From Candidatus Cardinium sp. cBcalN2 (GTDB lineage: Bacteria > Bacteroidota > Bacteroidia > Cytophagales > Amoebophilaceae), in assembly GCF_022810445.1 (NCBI RefSeq), contig NZ_JAACGD010000044.1:1-16215 (forward strand): a DNA stretch of 16,215 nt, read 5' to 3'. The notes beneath the pieces are model-generated. The model worked only from the letters and a program-made list of their open reading frames with translations, ran no database searches and was not told where the DNA came from. Position numbers and translations under genes: made by a program. Within the stretch, counting starts at the first letter, position 1; every line of letters begins with the position of its first letter. Shown here one piece after another: positions 1 through 7,608 of the stretch.

Positions 1-3000
1 AATATCAACTACTACAGTTTATATGTTATTAGTTGGTTGGCCTTGCGTATGGGTCGGTTCATGCACCATCTTTCTATGCCAGAAACAATAGGTAGTGTCT
101 ATGGTAGATATGCACGAATCATTACAACCCTGTCTGGTATTTGTGATGCTATTGCGATGATTGCTGCGCAAGTCAGTGCCATGTCCCTGGCCATTAGTAT
201 GTGTTTAGATGTTGTAAATCCAAAAGTTATTACAATTGGTGTTACCTTAATTCTTATTTTCTATTCTAGTTTTGGAGGTATCCGAGCAGTTGTTTTTACC
301 GATATCCTTCAGTTCATCACTTTTACCATCATTATTCCTATTCTAGCATGGTTGATGTTTAAAAGCACCGGTAAATCAGTGGTAGAAATGATTCCTTTTT
401 TACAAAGCCAGGCAAAATTCCAGTTTAGTACAGTTTGCCATTTTGACAGCAATCTAGTGGCTATGCTTTTTCTGGTACTTAGTTTTTTAATGGGCTATAT
501 AGAACCTCCAACCATACAACGGGTCTACATGTCTTCTAGTTCGGTGCAAGCCGGAAAGGTTTTTTTATACTCGACACTTTTCGGTTTCATAATAAAAATC
601 TTTATAATTTTAATTGCTTTATTTGTCTTTGTAGGTGCACCAGACTTACCAGGAACCGCCATTTGGGGTTATATAATGGCTAATGTACCCCCTATTTTTA
701 AAGGAATAGTTTGTATCAGCTTATTGGCCATGGCTATGTCCACAGCTGACTCTAAACTCAATGCCTGTGCTGTTATGATTAGCCATGATATGTTACAAAG
801 TCTACGTAGTCCTAAAAAAGCGCCTTATCCTAACCAGCTCCGCTTGGCTACATGCACCAGTGTAGTCATAGGGTTATTTGCTATGGCATTGACTTTGTAT
901 TCTAACGATCTATTACGTTTGCTCAAATTAAGTTTAGATTTTTCGCTTCCTATAGCAACTGCCCCTTTTATCTTAGCTGTTTTAGGCTTTCGGGGTAAGC
1001 CCCGAACGGCTTTGATTGGTATATTGACCGGTATACTATCTATTTTAGCTTGGAACAAGTGGATTGAACCTAAAACGGGAATAAATGGTTCTTTTATTTG
1101 TATGTTAGCCAATGGAATAGCCATGATGGCTGCCCACTATCTACTGAAACAACCAGACGATATAGGATGGGTCCGCCCTAGCCCCAATGATCCATTTACC
1201 CAAATACAGCAAGTTAATAGACGGAAAAAGGCAGCACGAAACGAAGCCATTAAAAATGAGTTAAGAGATATTAAAAATAGCTTAGCTAAGCTGCAACCGA
1301 GCCATGTTACGCTAACCTGTATGGGGCTTTATGTGGTTATCACGAATTCGTTAACTTACTTTATAGCCTCTATTACCGATTATGGCGGGTGGCTTATACT
1401 GCAATTTTTAGTAGGGGCTTGCTTTTTAGGGTACAATCTACTGCTGACCCAAAAAGTTAAAACGATTCCAGGATGGATGGTTGGTCTATGTTGGGTAATA
1501 GGATTAATATTTTGTCTGCCGATGAATGTGGTTTGGCACTGGTGGCATGGCACAACACTTCTTTTGAATGTAGGCTTATGCTTGGCCCATTTGTCTGTAA
1601 GCTTGTTTGTACTACCTTTATATTTGGGTGTTGGTTTTTTAATAGCCACGCTATTAATGGTTAGCTCTCTTAGCCCTATCTATTGTGCCCACCCGCTGGT
1701 GTTGGTATTATCGCCATCAGCTGTTGCGTGGCTATTGCTACTCTATTTGGGATTAGGGTTACTTATTTTGGGCATTTTTATTTACCTTAAAGCTAAAAGC
1801 AATACCTACTTTGTGCAAGTGCACTATCTCAAAGAGAGAGAAAAGATTAGTACCTCCCAAAGGCTCAAGCAAGCGCTCTATGACGCAACTATGGTTCCTA
1901 CTACCGGTGTTAGTTCACTTAAAGGTCATGGCGCTATTTTAAGCAAAGTAGTAGATAAAATGGAGGAATCAATCTCTTTTTTAGATAGCAACATGCCCCT
2001 TTATAAAGAAGACTTTAAGAGTATTATCCATAAACTCCATGATTGGGTTACCTATTTCAGTAAGAAAGAAAAAGCTAAATCACATGCACTACTCCAGCCT
2101 ACCAAAATTAGTTTAGATAAGCTAATTCAAAAAGTAGAGTTTTCCTTATCTCAAGAAGTCACTCATCCACCTAGATTGCTGGTAGAAAAAATAAACAGCT
2201 CTAGGGGCGTCTTATGCCCTGATATTATATGCGATATCAATCAGGTAGTCTACTCTTTGGTTAAAGCCGTTTTACGGATTATGGGTAAGTTAGATGAAGC
2301 CACTACGTCAATAGTAAGTATACAACTACACCATACCGCTTTACAATTTAAACAAGCAGATGCTATTGATGATAGCGATCCTACTTTTATGCTTTTTCAG
2401 GCTACTGGTCTGCTCATACATAAGGCTGAACTAGCTTCCAAGGAGATTCCCCAGATTAAGCCTGTATATATTGATATAAAAAATAAAATTGATTATCAAA
2501 GCATAAAATCAGTTTCACCCTCTATAGATCTGGAACGAGATATGGTAGCTAGCATGGTTTATGCCCACTATGGCTACTTGGAATATCCGGATAATAGTCA
2601 ACAACAAGCTATTTTAGTGGTACTCCCCATTGATGTCACAAAAGTTCGTGATAAACTAATGATTAAGCTACCAATAGATTATTTAATATCAGAAACTCCT
2701 GTCACACCTAAAGAGCAAGCCGATTCAATGATGAAATTAATGCAATTCTATGATTATGTTTGTGAAGTTTCTCATCAAGTAGATCCTATTGATGTCAGTA
2801 CGATTTCAAATTTACTTTTATTACTCAGGCAATACTTTGGTTTTAAGCGACATGGCTCAGGTCAATTGTTTTATGTGCGTGCGATAGGTATCGCCAGGTT
2901 AGTGGTAGAATGGGTGTTCCATTCACCTAAAGTGATTTATGCCTCTTTATTGTATGAGTTAGTGCGTCAGACCTATTTGCCCCTTTCTTATATCAAGGAA

Positions 3001-3360
3001 CATTATAACTTAGGTGTTTATGCTTTTGTATTGAACATCTTAAACGTGGATAAAAGAGAAACATTAGATCATCCTTCGTTGCTTTATGTTCGGAATCGAT
3101 TAAAGGAAGCCATTAAAAAAGATCATATACAGCTTTCCGTTCTTTTCATCAAACTGGCCGAACGGCTCTATGACTTACGCCATGCTGCAGGATATATCAT
3201 GCTAGAGGAGATAAAATATATGGCTAATGAGGCCCTTACAGTAGATGTTAAGCTAGCTGAGAAATATTTGGCTCCTAACATAGCAGAAGCATTAGCTACG
3301 GCAGCTCAAGAAGCATTGAAGGCCTATCATGAAAAAAAAATAGATAGATTGCTGCTATAG
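1..3360 (+). CDS. Sodium/solute symporter fused to degenerate histidine-kinase-like and RelA/SpoT-HD-like domains (5' partial)
   Basis: The frame is open to the first base, so this is the C-terminal 1119 residues of a longer protein; the TTG at 37 is internal. Numbering codon 1 at base 1, residues 1-375 resemble the sodium:solute symporter (SSS/SLC5) family, with MPETIGSVYGRY near 26, FGGIRAVVFTDILQF near 92 and MSTADSKLNA near 247. About six further hydrophobic spans lie at 435-595. A cytoplasmic part follows. Residues 610-800 have the layout of a histidine kinase, but the H-box position reads DATMVPTTG without His and the N-box Asn is Ala756. Residues 950-1065 look like a RelA/SpoT HD domain (YASLLYELV, IKLAERLYDLR), with the metal ligands replaced: His to Ala961, His-Asp to Tyr985-Glu986, Asp to Glu1054. 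SSS-kinase fusions of the CbrA type are known; both enzymatic modules here look inactive. The role is inferred to be solute uptake or sensing. The symporter assignment is strong, the C-terminal ones moderate. Confidence 0.8.
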   Translation, partial: NINYYSLYVISWLALRMGRFMHHLSMPETIGSVYGRYARIITTLSGICDAIAMIAAQVSAMSLAISMCLDVVNPKVITIGVTLILIFYSSFGGIRAVVFTDILQFITFTIIIPILAWLMFKSTGKSVVEMIPFLQSQAKFQFSTVCHFDSNLVAMLFLVLSFLMGYIEPPTIQRVYMSSSSVQAGKVFLYSTLFGFIIKIFIILIALFVFVGAPDLPGTAIWGYIMANVPPIFKGIVCISLLAMAMSTADSKLNACAVMISHDMLQSLRSPKKAPYPNQLRLATCTSVVIGLFAMALTLYSNDLLRLLKLSLDFSLPIATAPFILAVLGFRGKPRTALIGILTGILSILAWNKWIEPKTGINGSFICMLANGIAMMAAHYLLKQPDDIGWVRPSPNDPFTQIQQVNRRKKAARNEAIKNELRDIKNSLAKLQPSHVTLTCMGLYVVITNSLTYFIASITDYGGWLILQFLVGACFLGYNLLLTQKVKTIPGWMVGLCWVIGLIFCLPMNVVWHWWHGTTLLLNVGLCLAHLSVSLFVLPLYLGVGFLIATLLMVSSLSPIYCAHPLVLVLSPSAVAWLLLLYLGLGLLILGIFIYLKAKSNTYFVQVHYLKEREKISTSQRLKQALYDATMVPTTGVSSLKGHGAILSKVVDKMEESISFLDSNMPLYKEDFKSIIHKLHDWVTYFSKKEKAKSHALLQPTKISLDKLIQKVEFSLSQEVTHPPRLLVEKINSSRGVLCPDIICDINQVVYSLVKAVLRIMGKLDEATTSIVSIQLHHTALQFKQADAIDDSDPTFMLFQATGLLIHKAELASKEIPQIKPVYIDIKNKIDYQSIKSVSPSIDLERDMVASMVYAHYGYLEYPDNSQQQAILVVLPIDVTKVRDKLMIKLPIDYLISETPVTPKEQADSMMKLMQFYDYVCEVSHQVDPIDVSTISNLLLLLRQYFGFKRHGSGQLFYVRAIGIARLVVEWVFHSPKVIYASLLYELVRQTYLPLSYIKEHYNLGVYAFVLNILNVDKRETLDHPSLLYVRNRLKEAIKKDHIQLSVLFIKLAERLYDLRHAAGYIMLEEIKYMANEALTVDVKLAEKYLAPNIAEALATAAQEALKAYHEKKIDRLLL

Positions 3361-3565
3361 GTTTTACTCCATCTAATCTGATATTCATTGTAATCATTGA
3401 AAATGATTCTTTTCAAAAATTTATTAGCCAAGTTGGTATAGTCAATCAAATTATTTTTGTAGCTTCTAGTCTAGAAAACTAAAGATGGTGATGCACGCAT
3501 TACTTATAGCATATGATCCAATATCCTAGTAAGATTTACGCAAGCCATTATAAATTTAGAAGCAG
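3361..3565. other. Intergenic gap between symporter fusion and ankyrin gene
   Basis: This is 205 bases of AT-rich sequence without a convincing gene. A small inverted repeat, TTGAAAA/TTTTCAA with a 6-base loop, lies at 3397-3416, 37 bases after the symporter stop. It has no following T tract, so it is at best a weak terminator. A possible promoter element is listed separately. Confidence 0.5.
3452..3459 (+). promoter_or_regulatory. Possible Bacteroidota -7 element for the ankyrin gene
   Basis: TATTTTTG matches the Bacteroidota housekeeping -7 consensus TAnnTTTG. A TTGG at 3433-3436 is the only candidate -33 element and sits 15 bases upstream, closer than usual. The site would leave a leader of roughly 100 bases before the ATG at 3566. 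Such a short match is common by chance in AT-rich DNA, so this is a weak call. Confidence 0.2.
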
Positions 3566-4216
3566 ATGCAGGAGCAAAATTCAACTATCCATATAGATGA
3601 AGCCAATAAGTATGGAGATACCCCTCTTCATATGGCAGCTTTTGAAGGTGATTGGCAGAAAGCTAGATTTTTATTAAAAGATCAAACAATTGATGTAAAT
3701 GCAAGAAATAAGTATGGCGAAACCCCATTACATTGTGCGGTTGTTGAGAACCATGTAGATTTACTTAGGGTACTGCTTGAAGAGTCCACAGCAGTTGATG
3801 TAAATGCAATAGACCAAGATAGCTATACAGCCCTTCATTATGCATCATCCAAAGGTAATATAGAGTTAACCCAAGCACTCTTGAACCACATAAACATTGA
3901 CGTAAATACCAAGGATAAATATCAAAACGCCCCATTGCATTATGCAGCATTTAAAGGTCATCTAGCCGTTCTTGAGGCATTACTCTCTAACCAATCAATT
4001 GATGTCAATATTAAAAACTACCATGAAAATACCCCATTATATTATGCAGCCTCTAAAGGGCATCTGGTCATTATTAAAGCCTTAGTAGCGGTTGCATCCA
4101 TTGACCTAACGATCAAAAATAAATATGGAAGAACCTTCCTTGATGCAGCTAAATCGAGTAACCATGCTGCGTGTATAGCTCTATTAGATGATGCAATCAA
4201 TAAGCAAGAACGATAG
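3566..4216 (+). CDS. Ankyrin-repeat protein (six repeats)
   Basis: The 216-residue protein is almost entirely ankyrin repeats of 33-35 residues, beginning near residues 14, 48, 83, 117, 151 and 185. The TPLHxAA signature appears as TPLHMAA, TPLHCAV, TALHYAS, APLHYAA and TPLYYAA; the last unit is degraded (TFLDAAK). Each of the first five ends in DVN or DLT plus a charged residue. Ankyrin arrays mediate protein-protein binding. In intracellular Bacteroidota such as Amoebophilus they are abundant and are candidate host-directed effectors; that role is inferred here. There is no signal peptide or membrane span, so export would need a dedicated secretion system. The ATG at 3566 is the first start after an in-frame stop at 3557, and the upstream ribosome-binding match is weak. 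No catalytic domain is attached. The ankyrin identification is secure, the function unknown. Confidence 0.93.
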   Translation: MQEQNSTIHIDEANKYGDTPLHMAAFEGDWQKARFLLKDQTIDVNARNKYGETPLHCAVVENHVDLLRVLLEESTAVDVNAIDQDSYTALHYASSKGNIELTQALLNHINIDVNTKDKYQNAPLHYAAFKGHLAVLEALLSNQSIDVNIKNYHENTPLYYAASKGHLVIIKALVAVASIDLTIKNKYGRTFLDAAKSSNHAACIALLDDAINKQER

Positions 4217-4252
4217 CACAAGAGACTTTTTACCTAACTCGGTTATTTGTAT

Positions 4253-4400
4253 CACACACTTTTTTTCTTTTTTAACCTGGGCTTCCACAGCGCTAAATCC
4301 TTACTGCGATCCCTCTCTGCAACTGTTTTTCTATTTCAGCTGTAAACGGTGCTTGCTAACCGCAATTATTTTACAAGACCCGTTTTTATTTTTTTACTAC
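4253..4400 (-). repeat. Dispersed intergenic repeat, copy B (inverted relative to copy A at 7445-7634)
   Basis: The reverse complement of 4310-4382 aligns along its length with 7461-7530. It includes an identical 20-base block (4320-4339 against 7504-7523) and a nearly identical block around TTGTAAAATA. Similarity weakens outward, to the A-rich left end near 4399 and a run resembling AAGAAAAAAGTGG near 4253-4270, so the outer limits are approximate. This copy has the left palindrome arm of copy A but not its matching right arm. It contains no open frame of its own. It could be a decayed miniature transposable element or a structured intergenic repeat. Confidence 0.7.
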
Positions 4401-4447
4401 CTCACCCTAACGGTCAATAGGTACAGTTTAACATAGAATTTAATAAT

Positions 4448-4591
4448 TCATTTAGTCAAAATATAACTTTTTACGTAAATTAAAGTTTTACTTATAAAAA
4501 GGCTGGTTATAGATAGATCCACACCTTTACGTTGCTGTAAATCATCTAACGACTTATAGACTTTCTCAAGCAGCCATCCTTCCTCCAACAT
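4448..4591 (-). pseudogene. Possible short gene remnant, 47 codons
   Basis: On the minus strand an ATG at 4591 opens a 47-codon frame ending in TGA at 4448. It begins MLEEGWLLEKVYKSLDDL and has a protein-like mix of charged and hydrophobic residues. I recognise no family. It lies just upstream of acs on the opposite strand and next to a repeat copy. A remnant of a longer gene is as likely as a chance frame. Confidence 0.2.
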
Positions 4592-4613
4592 GGATTCAAG
4601 ATTTTTTTAAAGC

Positions 4614-6620
4614 ATGAAAAGCCTTAAAACTGATTTAAACGGACTATACCCTCCTTCCGATGCCGTTCAACAAAATGCCCATATCGCATCATTGGATGAA
4701 TACTTAAAAATGTATAACGCATCTATTGAGGATCCAATCCAATTTTGGAAAAAGCTATCCGAGCCATTTTTTTGGAAACAGCAACCAACTGGTCCATTTC
4801 TGCGCTACAATTTTGACCTCAAAAAAGGGAATATTTTTACAAAATGGATAGAAGGAGCCACCACTAATGTTTGCTATAACCTAGTGGACAAGCATGTAGA
4901 GGAAGGCAATGGCCATAAGATAGCCTACTACTGGGAAGGAAATGACCCAAGCGAACAAAAACAAATCACCTACCAAGGTTTACTGGAAGCAATTTGTAAA
5001 TGTGCCAATGTTTTAAAAACCCTAGGCATACAAAAAGGTAACCGTGTAGCCATCTATATGCCAACTACTATAGAGGCCATCATAGCCATGTTAAGTTGTG
5101 CGCGCATTGGGGCCATCCATGTTGTGATTTTTGCAGGATTTTCAACAGAGGCACTCGCAGAAAGGATGATAGCGGCAAACGCAAAACTCTTGGTAACCGC
5201 TGACGGAACCTTTCGTGGAACAAAATTTATTCCCCTCAAGTCGATTGCTACCCAAGCATTGAAACAATGTAAAGCAGCTGGCCACCTGATTAACCATTGT
5301 GTCGTTTTTAACCGACTGCAAACCAGCAAGCTGAATAAAGACATACCCGATATTCCCTGGGATGATTCAATAGACCTGGCTTGGGAAACAGTCATGGCAT
5401 CTGCATCCGATCTATGTGCAGTTGAGTGGGTTGATGCGGAACATCCATTATTTATACTGTATACAAGCGGTTCGACTGGCAAACCCAAAGGAGTGTTACA
5501 CACTAGTGGAGGTTATCTATTATACGCAGCCACTGTATTTAAATATGCATTTGACTACCATGAAGAAGATCTATTTTTCTGCTCTGGAGACTTAGGCTGG
5601 ATTACAGGCCATACTTTCAATGTTTATGGTGCACTTGCCTGTAAAAGTAGCACTGTTATATTTGATGGCATTCCGACTTACCCAGATGGAGGTCGCTTTT
5701 GGGAGTTGATCGATCGATATCAAGTCACCACATTTTATACCGCTCCTACTGCGATTCGAACCCTTATGAAACTTGACCGCTCATATGTTACAAAGTATAG
5801 TAGAGCCTCCTTGCGCCTACTTGGCTCCGTAGGTGAACCCATTGATCCTGCCACTTGGCATTGGTTCTACGAAGTAGTGGGTGAAAAGCGCTGTCCGATT
5901 ATTGATACCTTTTGGCAGACAGAAACAGGCGGACCCATCCTTTGTCCACTTCCTGGATCTACGCCATTGAAGCCTGGATCTGCTACACTACCTTTTTTTG
6001 GTATTGTACCCGCAATCGTTGATGCAAATGGCGTTGAAATGATAGGTGAGGGAGAAGGATATTTGGTTATCAAAAATCCTTGGCCAGGCATAGCCCGAAC
6101 TCTTGATGGGCATCATCAAAGATTTGAATCTACCTATTTTAAGCCATACAATGGCTATTACTATACAGGCGATGCGGCAAAACGTGATGCAGATGGCTAT
6201 TTTTGGATCATAGGTAGAAGAGATGATATGTTGAATGTCTCCGGTCATTTACTATCAACTGCTGAGATTGAATTTGCATTGATGCAACACCCAGCAGTGG
6301 CAGAAGCCGCTGCAGTCTCTGCTGCACATGCCATAAAAGGTGAATCCATCCACTGTTTTATCGTATTAAAGCATAGGTGGAAATATGATGGTATCATTGA
6401 AGATGAAATCAAATCAATTGTTCGTAATAAAATAGGAGCCTTTGCCGTTCCAGAGTTGATGCACCCTGTACCCGCTTTACCTAAGGTAGCGTCTGGCAAA
6501 ATAATGCGTCGACTGCTTAAAAAAATAGTACAACAGGAAGCAGATTTAGGTGATACCTCAACGTTAGTAGACCAAACTATTATGGAACAGCTACGCGCGC
6601 TTATAACTAAAAAAGGGTAA
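4614..6620 (+). CDS. acs: Acetyl-CoA synthetase (acetate--CoA ligase, AMP-forming)
   Basis: This enzyme converts acetate, ATP and CoA to acetyl-CoA, AMP and pyrophosphate in the cytoplasm. The 668 residues match the usual length of about 650. The ANL-superfamily motifs are in order: ATP-binding loop YTSGSTGKPKG near 283, DTFWQTETGG near 430, YYTGD near 516, GRRDDMLNVSGH near 534, and C-terminal SGKIMRR with Lys629 at the position of the catalytic, acetylation-regulated Lys (Lys609 in E. coli Acs). The N-terminus, with WxxEPFxW-like spacing (KKLSEPFFWKQ), fits Acs rather than other acyl-CoA ligases. The ATG at 4614 has no clear Shine-Dalgarno sequence, as is common in Bacteroidota. The gene looks intact and stands alone between two gene-poor gaps. 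In a host-dependent organism it may use host acetate, which is an inference. Confidence 0.97.
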   Translation: MKSLKTDLNGLYPPSDAVQQNAHIASLDEYLKMYNASIEDPIQFWKKLSEPFFWKQQPTGPFLRYNFDLKKGNIFTKWIEGATTNVCYNLVDKHVEEGNGHKIAYYWEGNDPSEQKQITYQGLLEAICKCANVLKTLGIQKGNRVAIYMPTTIEAIIAMLSCARIGAIHVVIFAGFSTEALAERMIAANAKLLVTADGTFRGTKFIPLKSIATQALKQCKAAGHLINHCVVFNRLQTSKLNKDIPDIPWDDSIDLAWETVMASASDLCAVEWVDAEHPLFILYTSGSTGKPKGVLHTSGGYLLYAATVFKYAFDYHEEDLFFCSGDLGWITGHTFNVYGALACKSSTVIFDGIPTYPDGGRFWELIDRYQVTTFYTAPTAIRTLMKLDRSYVTKYSRASLRLLGSVGEPIDPATWHWFYEVVGEKRCPIIDTFWQTETGGPILCPLPGSTPLKPGSATLPFFGIVPAIVDANGVEMIGEGEGYLVIKNPWPGIARTLDGHHQRFESTYFKPYNGYYYTGDAAKRDADGYFWIIGRRDDMLNVSGHLLSTAEIEFALMQHPAVAEAAAVSAAHAIKGESIHCFIVLKHRWKYDGIIEDEIKSIVRNKIGAFAVPELMHPVPALPKVASGKIMRRLLKKIVQQEADLGDTSTLVDQTIMEQLRALITKKG

Positions 6621-6663
6621 GATTTTTTAATGAACCTATGGGACAGCCCTACTTATTATTTTG

Positions 6664-6671
6664 TAAGTTTG
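6664..6671 (+). promoter_or_regulatory. Possible Bacteroidota -7 element upstream of the lipoprotein gene
   Basis: TAAGTTTG fits the TAnnTTTG consensus and lies 74 bases before the ATG at 6745, in the 124-base gap after acs. No convincing -33 TTTG is found at the expected distance. Weak call. Confidence 0.18.
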
Positions 6672-6744
6672 TAAAAGCATTACTTTCGCATAGCATAGCC
6701 AGAAGGCTCAATCGATACCATAAATTTTTTAACAATTACCTAAA

Positions 6745-7380
6745 ATGAGCAACTATATAAAATTTTTGTACCAGGCTGGTCTATTGTCCACCATTACATT
6801 AATGGGGGCTAACTGTGGTGGTTCTGGTAACAACACACCCTCGGGCAAGAACACTCCATCACAGCATTCTAGCCATACGTCAACACCACGATATAATCAG
6901 GATGAGCCAAATAATACACTGTTAAAAAATAATTTAGATCAAGAATTCAATACGTCAACAGAAGGGAAAAATTACAAACGTATGTACGAAGAGACTGTTA
7001 CTGAAAAAGAAAATTACAAACGTAAGTACGAAAAGACTGTTGCTATAATTATGAAGTTAAAGATACTTACTACAAAGCTTGCAGCAGAGGATATTTTAAT
7101 CTTACAATTAGATTTATCCAACGAACGTGATACGCAATTCAAAGATGCTTGTTTAAAGGCATTCGACAAATCGTCTGATCAATTAATCGAGCAATTAGAA
7201 ACTGCTAAAGACGATGTAGCTAAGAGTCAAAAAATACGTGAATCATTCGATGAAACAATAAAAAAATCTGTAAAAGAATCAATGTATAAACAAGGATATA
7301 CAGAGCAAAGGTATCAGGACCTGATAGATCAGGCTTTGAAGCCACTCTTAAAAAGTCAGCAAAAATCAAACGCTGGGTAA
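6745..7380 (+). CDS. Probable lipoprotein with coiled-coil body, function unknown
   Basis: The 211-residue protein has a short positive/hydrophobic N-terminus ending in LMGANCGGSGN, which reads as a type II signal peptide with Cys24 as the lipidated residue. Asn at -1 is atypical for the lipobox. A low-complexity Ser/Thr/Asn/Pro stretch (25-60) follows, typical of a spacer that holds a lipoprotein away from the membrane. Residues 75-205 are rich in Lys and Glu with heptad-like spacing and probably form a coiled coil. A unit of 14 residues is duplicated in tandem (NYKRMYEETV then NYKRKYEKTV). No enzymatic motif is visible and I recognise no family. It stands alone with gaps on both sides. Being surface-exposed and variable it could contact the host, but that is speculation. 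Confidence 0.75.
   Translation: MSNYIKFLYQAGLLSTITLMGANCGGSGNNTPSGKNTPSQHSSHTSTPRYNQDEPNNTLLKNNLDQEFNTSTEGKNYKRMYEETVTEKENYKRKYEKTVAIIMKLKILTTKLAAEDILILQLDLSNERDTQFKDACLKAFDKSSDQLIEQLETAKDDVAKSQKIRESFDETIKKSVKESMYKQGYTEQRYQDLIDQALKPLLKSQQKSNAG
6970..7053 (+). repeat. Tandem duplication of a 42-bp coding unit
   Basis: AATTACAAACGTA occurs at 6970 and again at 7012, exactly 42 bases apart. Similarity continues through TACGAAxAGACTGTT, so the unit is 14 codons repeated twice within the lipoprotein gene. The duplication preserves the reading frame and the heptad period (14 = 2 x 7), so it lengthens the coiled coil without breaking it. Confidence 0.8.
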
Positions 7381-7486
7381 AAAGCCGTAAAACACAAGCC
7401 TCCCAGCTGGAAAAAGAATGTGTATCCATTTATTACCCTGGCATAAGTGGACCCCAAAAACGCCCCTTGTAAAATAGTTGCGCTCA

Positions 7487-7576
7487 GAAAGCGAACGTTA
7501 CAACTGAAATAGAAAAACAGTTGAGAGGGAGGCCTGAAGGGCGGATTCTGTTTTTCCAGTTGTAACGTTCGCTTTC
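7487..7576. repeat. Long near-perfect palindrome (stem-loop)
   Basis: A perfect 20-base arm at 7487-7506 pairs with 7557-7576. After a 5-base bulge (7507-7511) a further 9-base arm at 7512-7520 pairs perfectly with 7548-7556. This leaves a 27-base loop. As RNA it would form a 29-bp hairpin in either direction. It lies over 225 bases before miaB and over 100 bases after the lipoprotein stop. Confidence 0.85.
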
Positions 7577-7608
7577 CGGAACTTTTTACACAGGGCTTGA
7601 TTTTTTGT

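Larger units (their letters stand above)
4217..4613. other. Gene-poor gap between ankyrin gene and acs
   Basis: These 397 bases hold a copy of a dispersed repeat (about 4253-4400) and a short minus-strand open frame (4448-4591), each listed separately. The plus-strand open frame at 4188-4436 runs over the repeat and resembles no protein, so it is not called. No clear terminator for the ankyrin gene or promoter for acs was found. Confidence 0.6.

Noticed and set aside
3517..3598. Open frame in another register overlapping the ankyrin start (NLEADAGAKFN...)
   Set aside because: It has no start codon of note, ends within 20 codons of the ankyrin ATG and does not align with the ankyrin repeat pattern; a decayed upstream ankyrin unit was considered but cannot be supported.
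4188..4436. Plus-strand open frame of 82 codons after the ankyrin gene
   Set aside because: It overlaps the ankyrin gene's end and runs through the dispersed repeat copy B; its Phe/Tyr/Leu-rich translation reflects T-rich repeat DNA and resembles no protein.
5054..5503. Antisense open frame of 149 codons inside acs
   Set aside because: It lies fully opposite a well-conserved enzyme region (ATP-binding loop and upstream) and its translation is low-complexity Ala/Ser/Ile sequence without motifs.
6697..6708. AGCC-agaa-GGCT mini-hairpin after acs
   Set aside because: Only four base pairs and no T tract; too weak for a terminator and not part of a tRNA.
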